Shown: one piece after another, positions 40,586 through 49,262 of the stretch
Position numbering within the stretch: position 1 is the stretch's first letter
How the letters are laid out: each line of letters begins with the position of its first letter
Assembly (NCBI RefSeq): GCF_000379825.1
Contig: NZ_KB903814.1
Coordinates: forward strand, 791,536 to 855,535
Length of the DNA: 64,000 nt
DNA from: Longispora albida DSM 44784
GTDB taxonomy: Bacteria > Actinomycetota > Actinomycetes > Mycobacteriales > Micromonosporaceae
Reading direction: 5' to 3'
The notes under the pieces: model-generated
What the model was told of the DNA's origin: nothing
What the model saw: only the letters and a program-made list of their open reading frames with translations
Database searches by the model: none
Program-made: the position numbers and the translations under genes

Positions 40586-42523
40586 ATGAACCCCTCCTTA
40601 CGCCGTGCTGTCTCCGGCCTGGCCCTGTCCGGCGTGCTCGCCACAGGTGCCATCAGCCTCTCCCAGACCGCGTACGCGGCTCCTGGCCCCGGCTGCGGGC
40701 CCGTGACCACCAGCGACGAGGAGACGGCGCGCCGGGTCACGGGTGACCTCACCGGCAAGCTCGCCGGGAAGGTGACCGGATCGCAGGTGTCGTGCGCGCG
40801 GGCCATCACCGCCGCCGTCCTCGACCGGGGGCTGACCCAGGACGCCGCAGTGATCGCCGTCACGGCCGCGATCACGGAATCCCAGCTGCGGAACATCCCC
40901 GGTGACAACGATCACGATGCCGCCGGCCTGTTCCAGCAGGGTGAGAGCTGGGGTCCGCTCGACCGCCGGCTGGACCCGGCGCAGTCGGCCGGCGCTTTCC
41001 TGGACGCGATGGAAAAGGCGTACCCGGGCGGTTCCTGGGGCGGTGTCCCGGCTGGCGAGGTGTCCCAGCGGGTCCAGGCCGCAGACGTGCCGCGAGGCTA
41101 CGAGGCCGAGGCGGGCGACGCGCGCCGGATCATCGCCGCGCTGACGGCCACAGCCGCACCAGTACCCACGGCCGCACCGTCCACACCGGCCACGTCCGTG
41201 CCTGTGCCGACGGCTCCGGCGGCTCCCGCACTGGCGGCTCCCGCATCGTCCGGTTCAGCGCAGGGTGCTTCGGCGGACGGCTGGGGGATCGCCCGGTCCA
41301 CGGTGATCAGCCGGGCGCAGTACTGGTTCGCCAACCGGGGCCGGATCTACTACAACCAGGGCGGGCGCTACCCGGATCCGCAGGGGAACACCTACCGGAC
41401 CGACTGCTCCGGGTACGTGTCGATGGCGCTGGGGCTGCCGCGCAGCTACGGTACGGACGACTTCGCGGGCAGCGGCTCGTTCTTCCCGATCAGCCGGTCG
41501 TCACTCGCGCCGGGCGACATCCTGAACAACACCTCGGGCCCGTACTCCAGCCACCACGTCATCCTGTTCGACAGGTGGGAGGCTGACGGGGTCCACTTCT
41601 CCTACTACAGCTTCGGGTCGACGCCCGTCACCTACGTCCGGCACGCGTCCTTCTCCGGGACGCTCGACAGCCACCCGGCGGGCAACTACCGGGCCTTCCG
41701 GTACGCCGGCATCGCCGAGGACGCCGTCGCCGCACCTCCCGCCCCCAAGCCGCTCATGACGGGTGTCGGTGACATCTTCGGCGACGGCCGGCAGAGCTTC
41801 GTCTCCATCAGCGGCGGCACGGGGACCCTGTACTACGGCAACGGCTACGGCAGCTTCGCCAGCAGCATCTCGCTGGGCGGCGGCTGGACCGGCACCCAGC
41901 AGATCGCCGGGGTCGGCGCGTTCGACGGCCAGCCCGGCCACCACGGCATGCTCGCCCTGCGCACCGACGGTTCCATCTGGCTGTACAACATCATCAACAA
42001 CGGCGGCAGCGCCACCTTCGCTGGCCCGCCGGCCCTCGTCGACCGGGGCTTCAACGGCACAGTGGCCCTCGCTGGCGTCGGCGACGTCTTCGGTAACGGC
42101 CGGCAGAGTTTCGCCGTGGTGCTCTCCAACGGCTGGGCGAAGCTGTTCTACGGCAACGGTTCCGGCAGCTGGGCGACCAGCATCTCCCTGGGCGGCGGCT
42201 GGAACGGCACCAGCGCGATCTCCGGTGTCGGCGACTTCGCCGGCCGCGGCGGGCGGGGCCTGCTCGCCCAGCGCACCGACGGGTCGACCTGGCTGTACAA
42301 CGTGATCAACTCGTCCGGGTACGCCACGCTGGCCGGTCCGGCTTCCCTGGTCGACCGCGGGTTCAAGGGCGCTGGCGCGATCGCCGGCGTGGGCAACTTC
42401 GACGGCGGCCACGGCACGGACTTCCTGTACAGCCACGACGGCGAGCAGTCGCTGTACCTGGTGAGCGGCAACGCCACCGGCTCGTGGCGCTACGTGTACC
42501 GGATCACCGGCGGCTGGCGCTGA
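40586..42523 (+). CDS. Secreted cell-wall hydrolase: lysozyme-like, NlpC/P60-like and FG-GAP-type repeat domains
   Basis: The 645-residue product has a signal peptide (residues 1-32, ending TAYAA). Residues about 60-185 resemble a lytic transglycosylase-type fold (AAITESQLRNIPG with Glu, GLFQQGESWG). A Pro/Ala/Thr linker (about 190-225) leads to an NlpC/P60-like Cys peptidase (RTDCSGYVSMALGL with Cys, SSHHVILF with His). The last 250 residues are tandem beta-propeller repeats (GVGDIFGDGRQSF, LYYGNGYGSF, GVGDVFGNGRQSF, LFYGNGSGSW), probably carbohydrate-binding. It probably remodels peptidoglycan outside the cell. AGGAAA precedes the ATG by about 13 bases. Confidence 0.85.
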   Translation: MNPSLRRAVSGLALSGVLATGAISLSQTAYAAPGPGCGPVTTSDEETARRVTGDLTGKLAGKVTGSQVSCARAITAAVLDRGLTQDAAVIAVTAAITESQLRNIPGDNDHDAAGLFQQGESWGPLDRRLDPAQSAGAFLDAMEKAYPGGSWGGVPAGEVSQRVQAADVPRGYEAEAGDARRIIAALTATAAPVPTAAPSTPATSVPVPTAPAAPALAAPASSGSAQGASADGWGIARSTVISRAQYWFANRGRIYYNQGGRYPDPQGNTYRTDCSGYVSMALGLPRSYGTDDFAGSGSFFPISRSSLAPGDILNNTSGPYSSHHVILFDRWEADGVHFSYYSFGSTPVTYVRHASFSGTLDSHPAGNYRAFRYAGIAEDAVAAPPAPKPLMTGVGDIFGDGRQSFVSISGGTGTLYYGNGYGSFASSISLGGGWTGTQQIAGVGAFDGQPGHHGMLALRTDGSIWLYNIINNGGSATFAGPPALVDRGFNGTVALAGVGDVFGNGRQSFAVVLSNGWAKLFYGNGSGSWATSISLGGGWNGTSAISGVGDFAGRGGRGLLAQRTDGSTWLYNVINSSGYATLAGPASLVDRGFKGAGAIAGVGNFDGGHGTDFLYSHDGEQSLYLVSGNATGSWRYVYRITGGWR

Positions 42524-42694
42524 TCCTGGGCGGTCCAGCACCGCACAGCCCGGCCCGGCACCGTCAGGTTGCCGCGCCGGGTCCCAGGCTCGCCGCGACC
42601 TCGGCAGGATCGGCAGGACACGCCCTCAGCCCCGGTGAGGAACACGGGGGCAGGAGTGCACCGGTTCGCCAGCTCAGGTGCCCGGGACGGCGGG

Positions 42695-42700
42695 TAGCGT
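42695..42700 (+). promoter_or_regulatory. -10 element TAGCGT for leaderless O-methyltransferase gene
   Basis: The hexamer sits six bases before ATG 42707 and argues against the in-frame GTG at 42701. Confidence 0.55.
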
Positions 42701-42706
42701 GTGGAC

Positions 42707-43366
42707 ATGTCTACCAGAAGCCTCACCCTTGACGAAGCGCTCCAGTCCTATGTGGTGGCCCGTATCCCGTCCCAGGATCAGATCGTCACCGACCTGATCG
42801 CCGAGACCCAGGCGAACCTGGGCGGGGCGGCCGGCATGCAGATCGCCGCGGAGCAGAGCGCGTTCATGACCCTGCTGACGAAGATCACCGGCGTGCGGTT
42901 CGCCGTGGAGGTGGGCACCTTCACCGGCCTGTCCTCCCTGTCGATCGCCCGGGGCCTCGAGCCGGGCGGCAAGCTGCTGTGCTGCGACATCAGCGAGGAC
43001 TGGACCGGCGTCGCCCGCCGGTACTGGAACCGGGCGGGTGTCAGTGACTCGATCGAGCTGAAGATCGCCCCGGCCGCCGAGACTCTGGCCGCCCTGCCCG
43101 CAGAGCAGAGCATCGACCTCGCGTTCATCGACGCCGACAAGACCGGCTACCCGGTGTACTGGGAGGAGATCGTCTCCCGCCTGCGGCCCGGTGGCGTCGT
43201 GCTGGTCGACAACACGCTGTGGAGCGGCCGGGTCGTCGACCCGGAGGCGACCGACGCCGACAGCGTGGCGATCCGCGCGTTCAACGACATGGTGGCCGCC
43301 GACAAGCGTGTCGAGTCGGTCATCCTGCCGATCGGCGACGGCCTGACCCTGGCCCGGAAGGTCTGA
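42707..43366 (+). CDS. SAM-dependent O-methyltransferase (family 3, CCoAOMT-like)
   Basis: The 219-residue protein has the SAM-binding block AVEVGTFTGLSSLSIARGL, the acidic CCDISEDW and the metal/catalytic FIDADKTGYPVYWEE followed by VLVDNTLWSGRV. These are the signatures of cation-dependent catechol or caffeoyl-CoA type O-methyltransferases such as SafC. It probably methylates a catechol-like or similar hydroxyl group. It is 3 kb from the PKS-NRPS; a tailoring role is possible but not shown. A terminator follows. Confidence 0.93.
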   Translation: MSTRSLTLDEALQSYVVARIPSQDQIVTDLIAETQANLGGAAGMQIAAEQSAFMTLLTKITGVRFAVEVGTFTGLSSLSIARGLEPGGKLLCCDISEDWTGVARRYWNRAGVSDSIELKIAPAAETLAALPAEQSIDLAFIDADKTGYPVYWEEIVSRLRPGGVVLVDNTLWSGRVVDPEATDADSVAIRAFNDMVAADKRVESVILPIGDGLTLARKV

Positions 43367-43389
43367 CTCTCACCCTGAATGCCTGACGA

Positions 43390-43413
43390 CGGGGTGGGCG
43401 TGAGCCCACCCCG
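43390..43413. terminator. Terminator hairpin between convergent genes
   Basis: CGGGGTGGGC (43390-43399) pairs perfectly with GCCCACCCCG (43404-43413) around GTGA, followed by GTTTGT on the plus strand. Confidence 0.85.
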
Positions 43414-43433
43414 GTTTGTCGCGGCCTCGGACG

Positions 43434-44024
43434 TTAGCCGGCAAGCTCAAGCAGCCGGCACATGTCGTGGAAGCCTTCCACACAGGCGTCGGTAACCGTG
43501 CGGTGGCCGCTTGTGGTCTCGGCGTACAGCAGAAGAAAGTACGGGTCGATGGTGTCCGGGGAGTAGATGCTGGCCTCGACAACCTCGCCGTCCGGGCCCT
43601 CGAACCGGCAGTGTTCGCCGTGCGGCTCCAGGTCCCAGGTCCCGCCCCGGAACTGGACAGTTTCGGGGTACTCCCCGTCGGGGTCTCCCTGGGGCGACGT
43701 CCCGGCCAGCATGAGGGCCACCAGCGCTCCAGCCACCTGCCGGAACTCGGCGACGAGATGATCCAGGGCCGGGCGCACGGCGGCGGCTTCGGCGTCCGTG
43801 AGGAGCTGGAGCACCGTGAGACCCCGCCCTCCTCGGCTCGTCCCCGGCACGGCGAAGACCGTCACGTGAGGCGGGAGCGCGGCTCGCAGAGTTCGCGCGA
43901 TGGCCGTAGCTGACGGCATGTCGGCGTCGAGGGGGATGAACAGCTTCTGACCCCGGGCGACCCGCTGGGCGATGTCGGCCGGGTCCGGCATTCCCGGCGG
44001 GGCCGGCCCGGCCTCTGGCTCCAT
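43434..44024 (-). CDS. Conserved-type hypothetical protein
   Basis: The 196-residue protein is probably cytoplasmic, with no signal or membrane segment. Its second half has a dense pattern of aromatic, His and Cys residues: FRGGTWDLEPHGEHCRFEG, IDPYFLLLYAETTSG and FHDMCRLLELAG. I recall similar unannotated actinomycete proteins but know no function. The N-terminal half (QKLFIPLDADMPSATAIART) could bind a nucleotide or ligand, which is a guess. TAGCCT lies six bases before the ATG, so it is a leaderless gene. Confidence 0.75.
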   Translation of the reverse strand: MEPEAGPAPPGMPDPADIAQRVARGQKLFIPLDADMPSATAIARTLRAALPPHVTVFAVPGTSRGGRGLTVLQLLTDAEAAAVRPALDHLVAEFRQVAGALVALMLAGTSPQGDPDGEYPETVQFRGGTWDLEPHGEHCRFEGPDGEVVEASIYSPDTIDPYFLLLYAETTSGHRTVTDACVEGFHDMCRLLELAG

Positions 44025-44030
44025 GCCGCC

Positions 44031-44036
44031 AGGCTA
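44031..44036 (-). promoter_or_regulatory. -10 element TAGCCT for leaderless hypothetical gene
   Basis: On the minus strand the hexamer is six bases before the ATG at 44024. Confidence 0.55.
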
Positions 44037-44066
44037 GCCGGGGTGTACAACCGGCCGGACAGACCC

Positions 44067-45020
44067 CTAGTCGCCGGGTGTGCGGAGTTTCCGCCAGGCG
44101 CAGAGGGCCGCGCTGCGCTGGGCGTCGGCCTGGTAGGCGGCGAGGGCCCAGGCGACCAGGTCGGCGGAGCGGGCAGCCAGCGTGCTGCCGGTCTGCCAGG
44201 CGAGCAGGTGCCGCATCCACAGCGGATCTCCGGCGAGGGGCCGGACGACGATGCCGGCCGAGGGTTCGAAGGTCGCCTGGCACGGGGAGACGGCCTTGCC
44301 GGTGGCGATCAGCTCGTGGGTGGGGCGGAGTTCCGCGATGCGGTGCCCGACCCGGGGCTCGAAACCGGCGCGCTGGCAGGCAGCTTCGAAGCTCTCTGGC
44401 CAGCCGGCTCCGTCGGGCGGGGTCAGTACCCAGGTGTCGGCGGCCAGGCTGCCGAGGTTGATCTCCGGCTGCCCTGCCTGGGGGTGGCTGACGGGGAGTG
44501 CGACGAAGACGGGTTCGCTGACGAGTTCGCAGAGCTGGACGCCGGGTGGCGGGCAGGTCTCCCAGGACGGGTAGTCCACGACGACGGCCAGGTCGAGCTG
44601 CCCGGACGCGACCAGGTCCACGAGCAGGCGCGGGGCCGGCTCTGTGCGGACCTGGACCTCGGTGGCGTGGAGTTCCCTGGTGAGCTTGCCTGCCAGCCCG
44701 ATCACCACGGGGCCCGCGATGCCGCCGAGGCGCAGGGGTGGCCTGGCGGCCTCGGCGTGCCAGCTCAGCGCCCCGCGCCGCAGGTCGTCGGCTGCGGAGA
44801 GGACGATGCGCGCCCGGTACAGGAAGAACTGCCCGAAGGGCGTGGGCCGCACACCGTAGGCCTGGCGCTGGAAGAGCTGGCCGCCGAGACCGCGCTCGAT
44901 CCGCTGGAGCTGCGCGGTCAGGGCAGGCTGGGTGGTGCCGAGCGTGACGGCCGCCTTGGTGATGCTGCCGGCGTCGGCCACGGCGCACACCGCGCGCAGG
45001 TGACGCAGTTCTAGCTCCAC
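44067..45020 (-). CDS. LysR-family transcriptional regulator
   Basis: The 317-residue protein starts with a typical LysR helix-turn-helix (LRHLRAVCAVADAGSITKAAVTLGTTQPALTAQLQRIE) and continues with the two-lobed effector-binding domain (RLGGIAGPVVIGLAGKL, LDLAVVVDYPSWE). The GTG at 45020 has TACTCT seven bases upstream and no ribosome site, so it is probably leaderless. No divergent partner gene is adjacent: the next gene is on the same strand, 32 bases upstream. Its target and effector are unknown. Confidence 0.93.
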   Translation of the reverse strand: MELELRHLRAVCAVADAGSITKAAVTLGTTQPALTAQLQRIERGLGGQLFQRQAYGVRPTPFGQFFLYRARIVLSAADDLRRGALSWHAEAARPPLRLGGIAGPVVIGLAGKLTRELHATEVQVRTEPAPRLLVDLVASGQLDLAVVVDYPSWETCPPPGVQLCELVSEPVFVALPVSHPQAGQPEINLGSLAADTWVLTPPDGAGWPESFEAACQRAGFEPRVGHRIAELRPTHELIATGKAVSPCQATFEPSAGIVVRPLAGDPLWMRHLLAWQTGSTLAARSADLVAWALAAYQADAQRSAALCAWRKLRTPGD

Positions 45021-45052
45021 TCGGGGCAGAGTATCGACACTTATGCCTGTTG

Positions 45053-45790
45053 TCAGCCCACGGCAGGCACCCGGTCCAGGTCGATGCCGAATTCTTCCCG
45101 CAGTGTGGACAGGAACAGCGTGTCGTCGTCCACTACGGACTCGGTCTTGCCAGCCGGGCCGGTGCGGATCAGCCGCCGGTCACTGAACGTCACGCGGCCG
45201 TCGTGGGTCAGCCGGGTGACGGTCAGCCGCCGGGTGAAATCCGAATCCGCCGACGTCTGCTGCCACCAGCAGGTCGGGGCGAAATCAGCGAGTGCGCGGG
45301 CACGCAGTTCCAGTTTGTACTGGCGTCCGCCGTCCCGCGTCACATCCACGTCCCCCTGGCTGGCCGGCTCGACGGCGAACACGCCGCCCGGATCGTCCTG
45401 CGGGCCCGTGGCATCGAGGCGGAGCGGGTGGACGCTGTGCTTGCCGAAGCCCACGTCGGCGAGCCACGTCCGGTCGACGCGGAGGGCGAGGTGGTCGAAG
45501 GGCGGGCCCAGCTTCTCGCTGTCGTACACGGCGGCCGCGAGGTACTCCACTGTGTGCCCCAGGGCAGTCAGCAGCTGGGCGAACAACCCGTTGAGCTCGT
45601 AGCAGAAGCCACCGCGCCGCCGGTTGACTATCTTGTCGAAGAGCAGGTCCGGGTCGAGGACGATCGGCTCGCCGAGGTGGATGCTCAGGTTCTCGAACGG
45701 TACGGCGAGCAGGTGCTTGCGGTGCAGCTCCGGCAGCGAGTCCTCGCGGCTGGCACCGATCCGCTTCAGGTAGGCGTCGACGTCGATCAC
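45053..45790 (-). CDS. nat: Arylamine N-acetyltransferase
   Basis: The 245-residue protein has the complete NAT triad: Cys in RRGGFCYELNGLFAQLL, His in FDHLALRV and Asp in WLADVGFG. It transfers acetyl from acetyl-CoA to arylamines or hydrazines, and NAT-like enzymes also close amide bonds in some natural-product pathways. The start is a GTG at 45790, with GGGAG seven bases upstream, overlapping the stop of the Nudix gene (GTGA), so the two are translationally coupled. The protein is slightly short at the C-terminus compared with the usual 270-280 residues. Confidence 0.9.
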   Translation of the reverse strand: MIDVDAYLKRIGASREDSLPELHRKHLLAVPFENLSIHLGEPIVLDPDLLFDKIVNRRRGGFCYELNGLFAQLLTALGHTVEYLAAAVYDSEKLGPPFDHLALRVDRTWLADVGFGKHSVHPLRLDATGPQDDPGGVFAVEPASQGDVDVTRDGGRQYKLELRARALADFAPTCWWQQTSADSDFTRRLTVTRLTHDGRVTFSDRRLIRTGPAGKTESVVDDDTLFLSTLREEFGIDLDRVPAVG

Positions 45791-46185
45791 AGGAACACTC
45801 CCTGGTTTCCGGCCAGCGGGGCGGCCAGCGGCAGCGGCTCGAACCAGCAGGCGAACTCCATCCCGCCGTCCTCCCCGTCCCCGGTGACCCGGTGCGTCCA
45901 CTCGCTGGGCGCGCCGGCCGGTGCCGTGGCTGTGAAGTACGTGGTCCGGCGGGCCTCGCCGGTCTCCGGGTGCGGACTGTCCTCTGTGCCCGCTTCGCCG
46001 GTGAGCGTGATGCCGAGCAGGCCGGTCTCCTCGGCCACCTCCCGCAGGGCCGCCTCGGCCAGGCTCTCCCCGGGGTCAACACCGCCGGCCGGGATCTGCG
46101 TACCGGCCTCCGGCAGGCCGACGTGGTCGAAGACGAGTAGTTCGTTGCCGTTACGGATGACGTAGACCGCGACTCTGATCCTCAC
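45787..46185 (-). CDS. Nudix-family hydrolase
   Basis: The 132-residue protein contains a complete Nudix box, GGVDPGESLAEAALREVAEE, then TG, with the REVAEE core that binds Mg2+. It hydrolyses a nucleoside diphosphate linked to another group; which one is not evident. It is translationally coupled to the downstream arylamine N-acetyltransferase through a GTGA overlap. The GTG start at 46185 has no clear ribosome site. Confidence 0.92.
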   Translation of the reverse strand: MRIRVAVYVIRNGNELLVFDHVGLPEAGTQIPAGGVDPGESLAEAALREVAEETGLLGITLTGEAGTEDSPHPETGEARRTTYFTATAPAGAPSEWTHRVTGDGEDGGMEFACWFEPLPLAAPLAGNQGVFL

Positions 46186-46300
46186 GAGTGATCATTCTGC
46201 CCGAGCCCGGGCGGCAGCCATCGACCCGTGTACCCATTGCCCAGATTATCGCGATTGCTATGGATGGTGGGAAAATGGGCGGGACATGAGGAGGTGGGCC

Positions 46301-46729
46301 ATGAGCACAGCACGTGAGGTCATGGACCGGCTGACCGAGCTCCTGACCACGAGCGGCGACATGGAAGCCCTGGGAGAGTGCTTCGCTGAGGACGCGGTCG
46401 CCCTCACGCCCGAGGGCGAGTGGCGCGGCCGGGAGGCGATTCTCGGCTACTGGCGCACGATGCTGGACGCGATACCGGAGAGTGCCTACACGCCCGAGCA
46501 CAAGTACGACGTCGGCGACACCGCGATCGACGAGGGCTACTGGGGCGGCGTGAACTCCGGCCCGATCGCCATGCCCGACGGCAGCACGATCCCCGGCACG
46601 GGCAAGACCGTCAAGATCCGGGGTACCGACCTGGCGACCGTCAACAGCGACGGCAAGATCACCGAGTACCGCCTCTACTACGACCAGCTGGCCTTCATGG
46701 AACAGGTCGGCCTGTCGTCCGCGCCGTAG
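46301..46729 (+). CDS. SnoaL/NTF2-like protein
   Basis: The 142-residue protein has the cone-shaped NTF2 fold pattern: N-terminal helices (VMDRLTELLTTSGDMEALGECFAEDAV), a central strand (GEWRGREAILGYW) and C-terminal strands (TVKIRGTDLATVNSDGKITEYRLYYDQLAFM). Members include polyketide cyclases, isomerases and non-enzymatic ligand binders, so the role is open. ATG 46301 has AGGAGG seven bases upstream; an ATG at 46286 overlaps that site and is not used. Confidence 0.87.
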   Translation: MSTAREVMDRLTELLTTSGDMEALGECFAEDAVALTPEGEWRGREAILGYWRTMLDAIPESAYTPEHKYDVGDTAIDEGYWGGVNSGPIAMPDGSTIPGTGKTVKIRGTDLATVNSDGKITEYRLYYDQLAFMEQVGLSSAP

Positions 46730-46744
46730 TGCACAGGCACTCGT

Positions 46745-47128
46745 TCAACCCGGTTGCGGCCCGCCCGTCACCGGCAGCCCCGCCGCCGCCCACGCCTGGA
46801 ACCCGCCGTCGAGGTCGGTGGCGTCCACCCCGAGCTGCCGGAGACTGGCCGCCGCCAGGGAGGACGCGTACCCCTCGGAGCAGAACACGATGACGGCGCG
46901 GTCGTAGCTGGCGACCGGCAGCCGGGCCTCGCTGGCCGGGTCGAGCCGCCACTCCAGCACGTTGCGCTCGACGATCAGGGCACCCGGGATCTCACCCTCT
47001 GCCGCGCGCTGGGCGGCGGGCCGGGTGTCCACGAGCAGCGCCCCGCCGGCGTACGCGGCGGCGGCCTCCCGCGGACCGGGCCGCTTCAGTTCCGCCCTGG
47101 TCCGTTCCAGCAGTTCGTCGATGTTCAC
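46745..47128 (-). CDS. Rhodanese-domain sulfurtransferase
   Basis: The 127-residue protein has a single rhodanese domain with the catalytic Cys in IVFCSEGYASS, and the DGGFQAWAAAGLPV close typical of the family. It carries sulfane sulfur as a Cys persulfide. The GTG start overlaps the stop of the upstream cysteine dioxygenase gene (GTGA), so both are coupled. This pairing suggests a cytoplasmic pathway that oxidises excess cysteine sulfur. Confidence 0.93.
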   Translation of the reverse strand: MNIDELLERTRAELKRPGPREAAAAYAGGALLVDTRPAAQRAAEGEIPGALIVERNVLEWRLDPASEARLPVASYDRAVIVFCSEGYASSLAAASLRQLGVDATDLDGGFQAWAAAGLPVTGGPQPG

Positions 47129-47574
47129 CAGTTCTCACCTTCCCGCTCGACGGCCAGCACGCGGAGGCTGCCGTCAGCCGTGTACTCGTATCGGGTCATC
47201 GTGGTCAGCCGGGGCGCGTAGACGTGCAGGGACAGCACGGGCTCGTGGCCGGCGTTGACGAGCCGGTGGACGTGCCCGGTACCGAACTCGGCGGTCTGCC
47301 CCGCCGTCCACTGCCCGCCCTCCCCGAGGTGGACGTCCTCGCTGAGCGTGCCCGCCAGTACCGTGAACGCCCCTGCCGCCCCGCCGTGGTCGTGCAGGCT
47401 CGTCTCCTGACCGGGCAGGAACGTCAGCAGCCAGGCCTCGTGGTCACCGTCCGCGCCGATCCGCGCGTACCACCGCCGGACCGGGTCGAACCGGGGCACG
47501 GCAGGCCAGGCGCTCGGCCGGTCCGCGTACCAGCGGGCCAGGTCAGACAGGTTCACGATCACGTTCGGTGCCAT
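47125..47574 (-). CDS. Cysteine dioxygenase-family cupin
   Basis: From ATG 47574 the protein has 149 residues. The iron-binding cupin motif is SLHDHGGAAGAFTVLAG, the third His lies in GTGHVHRLVN, and the SLHVYAPRLTTMTRYE block is typical of bacterial cysteine dioxygenases. It should oxidise L-cysteine (or another thiol acid) to the sulfinate using O2. TATTGT six bases before this ATG marks a leaderless start; an upstream in-frame ATG is disfavoured. It is coupled to the rhodanese gene. Confidence 0.9.
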   Translation of the reverse strand: MAPNVIVNLSDLARWYADRPSAWPAVPRFDPVRRWYARIGADGDHEAWLLTFLPGQETSLHDHGGAAGAFTVLAGTLSEDVHLGEGGQWTAGQTAEFGTGHVHRLVNAGHEPVLSLHVYAPRLTTMTRYEYTADGSLRVLAVEREGENW

Positions 47575-47580
47575 CACCGC

Positions 47581-47586
47581 ACAATA
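47581..47586 (-). promoter_or_regulatory. -10 element TATTGT for leaderless cysteine dioxygenase gene
   Basis: On the minus strand the hexamer is six bases before the ATG at 47574. Confidence 0.55.
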
Positions 47587-47684
47587 GCCCACTATTCCTA
47601 GTGGCCTAGTAGGTTATTGCCTCGTGTCACAGAAATCCGCCGGCCGTCCCAGCCAGGACAGCGCGCCCGGCGACTCCTACCGGA

Positions 47685-49205
47685 TCACGTGGCCGGATGC
47701 TCAGCCTGGACGCGGCGCTTCACCCGGTACATCTCCCCGTCGGCGAGGTCGAACGCTGGAGCCAGCCCGGCGACGGGGTCCATCGGGGCCCAGCCCACGC
47801 TGATCGACACCGGCGTACCGGGCAGCAGCGCGTCCCAGTCCTCCCCCGCCACCGCCGCCGTGATCCTGGCACCGATCTGCGCGGCCTCCGAGGACGTCGT
47901 CGCGGGCAGCACGATGATGAACTCGTCGCCGCCGCACCGCGCGAGCAGGTCGCCCCGGCGCAGGCAGCGGGCCAGGATGCCGGCCACCCGCTGGAGCACG
48001 AGGTCGCCGGCCAGGTGCCCGTGCGTGTCGTTGACGGCCTTGAAGGCGTCGAGGTCGAGTACGCCGACCATCGCCAGGCACCGGCGCGCGGCGAGGTCCG
48101 CCACGAACTCGTCGACCCGCCGCCGGTTCGGCAGGCCGGTCAGCGGGTCGGTGAACGCGGCGTCGGCGTACCACGCGATGCTCCGCCGCAGGTGATCCTG
48201 GTCGATCAGCGCACCCAGGCTGTCCAGGAACAACGGGGCGAGCTGGCTGGCCCGGCGCAGCACGGCCCTGGTCGCCGTACGCTCAGCCTCCAGCGCGCCA
48301 GCGTGGTCCCCGGCCGCCATCAGCGCCAGCGCCTTGAGCCGCCCCGCCTCTGCTGGGCCGGCGGTCTGCTCGCCGATCTCGGTCCTGGCGAGCAGGGCCG
48401 CCGCCTCGGCCGGCCTGCCCGTGGTGATCAGGTCGCAGACCTCGGCGAGGACGAGGAGATCGGACAGCTCGCGGCTGTCGGAGTCGGGGTGCACGGGCAC
48501 CGCCACCCGCACCCCGGACGGGGAGCCGAGCACGTCGAGCCGGCGGGCGGCGTACTCGAACCACGACTGGTCGATCACTGCCACCCCGGACAGATCCCCG
48601 GGGAGCATGCCCAGCACGTCCCGGAGGATCTTGGTACAGCTGGCGGAGTCCCCGCCGTGGTCGAGCCACAGCGCGTGCCGGACGGCCACCTCCATCCCGC
48701 CGCACGCCCACATGTCCAGCCCGCTGGCCTCCGCGGCGGCGCGGCCCCGGTCCAGCGCGGAGTGTGCCTGGTCGTGGAAGCCGACGACGGAGTACGTGAC
48801 GGCGAGGTCGTGCCAGGCGTCGACGGCGGCCTGCCCGGTCTCCGTCATCCGGCTCAGCTCGCGCTCGCTGGAGACGAGGTGCATGCCGCAGCGCTCGATC
48901 GAGCCGAGTTCGTAGGCGTACCAGGCCGCGAGGGCATGGAACTCGCCGTGCAGCCGGGGCTCCGGGCACTGGGCGAGCGCGTCGTGCGCCGCGGCCTGGG
49001 CGGCCAGCACCCCCGGCCCGTCCCGCCGGTTGATCTTGCCGCCGAACTCGAACAGCCACGCCTGGGCCTGCCGGAACGGGTCGCCGGCGGTGGCGATGAT
49101 CCGCCGGGCCAGCCGGGTGGCGTCACTCGGACGGCCCTGTGTCATCAGGTCACGCAGCCGCGCGTAGTCCGCCCGCCACTGCTCCTCGTCACCCGCCGGT
49201 CGCAT
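47685..49205 (-). CDS. GGDEF diguanylate cyclase with helical TPR-like N-terminus
   Basis: The 506-residue cytoplasmic protein has about 320 N-terminal residues of helical repeats (SDATRLARRIIATAGDPFRQ, AHSALDRGRAAAEASGL) and no membrane segment. The C-terminal GGDEF domain has FTDPLTGLPNRR, the active site RCGGDEFIIVL and an inhibitory I-site RRGD five residues upstream. It should therefore make cyclic di-GMP with product inhibition. In actinomycetes c-di-GMP controls development through BldD (family knowledge). TATCCT eight bases before the ATG suggests a leaderless mRNA. Confidence 0.92.
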   Translation of the reverse strand: MRPAGDEEQWRADYARLRDLMTQGRPSDATRLARRIIATAGDPFRQAQAWLFEFGGKINRRDGPGVLAAQAAAHDALAQCPEPRLHGEFHALAAWYAYELGSIERCGMHLVSSERELSRMTETGQAAVDAWHDLAVTYSVVGFHDQAHSALDRGRAAAEASGLDMWACGGMEVAVRHALWLDHGGDSASCTKILRDVLGMLPGDLSGVAVIDQSWFEYAARRLDVLGSPSGVRVAVPVHPDSDSRELSDLLVLAEVCDLITTGRPAEAAALLARTEIGEQTAGPAEAGRLKALALMAAGDHAGALEAERTATRAVLRRASQLAPLFLDSLGALIDQDHLRRSIAWYADAAFTDPLTGLPNRRRVDEFVADLAARRCLAMVGVLDLDAFKAVNDTHGHLAGDLVLQRVAGILARCLRRGDLLARCGGDEFIIVLPATTSSEAAQIGARITAAVAGEDWDALLPGTPVSISVGWAPMDPVAGLAPAFDLADGEMYRVKRRVQAEHPAT

Positions 49206-49262
49206 GCGGACAGAGGATAGTAGGAAAGTTGTACTTATGGCTGAGCCTGGGCCGGAAACCCG

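Noticed and set aside
45050-45790. Reading the arylamine N-acetyltransferase from a start near 45901
   Set aside because: That would overlap the Nudix gene by over 100 bases; the GTG at 45790 has a good ribosome site and a GTGA overlap.
47624-47810. A plus-strand GTG frame (VSQKSAGRPSQDS...) with TAGGTT eight bases upstream
   Set aside because: After about 27 codons it runs antisense into the GGDEF gene and loses any protein-like character; at most it is a truncated N-terminus.
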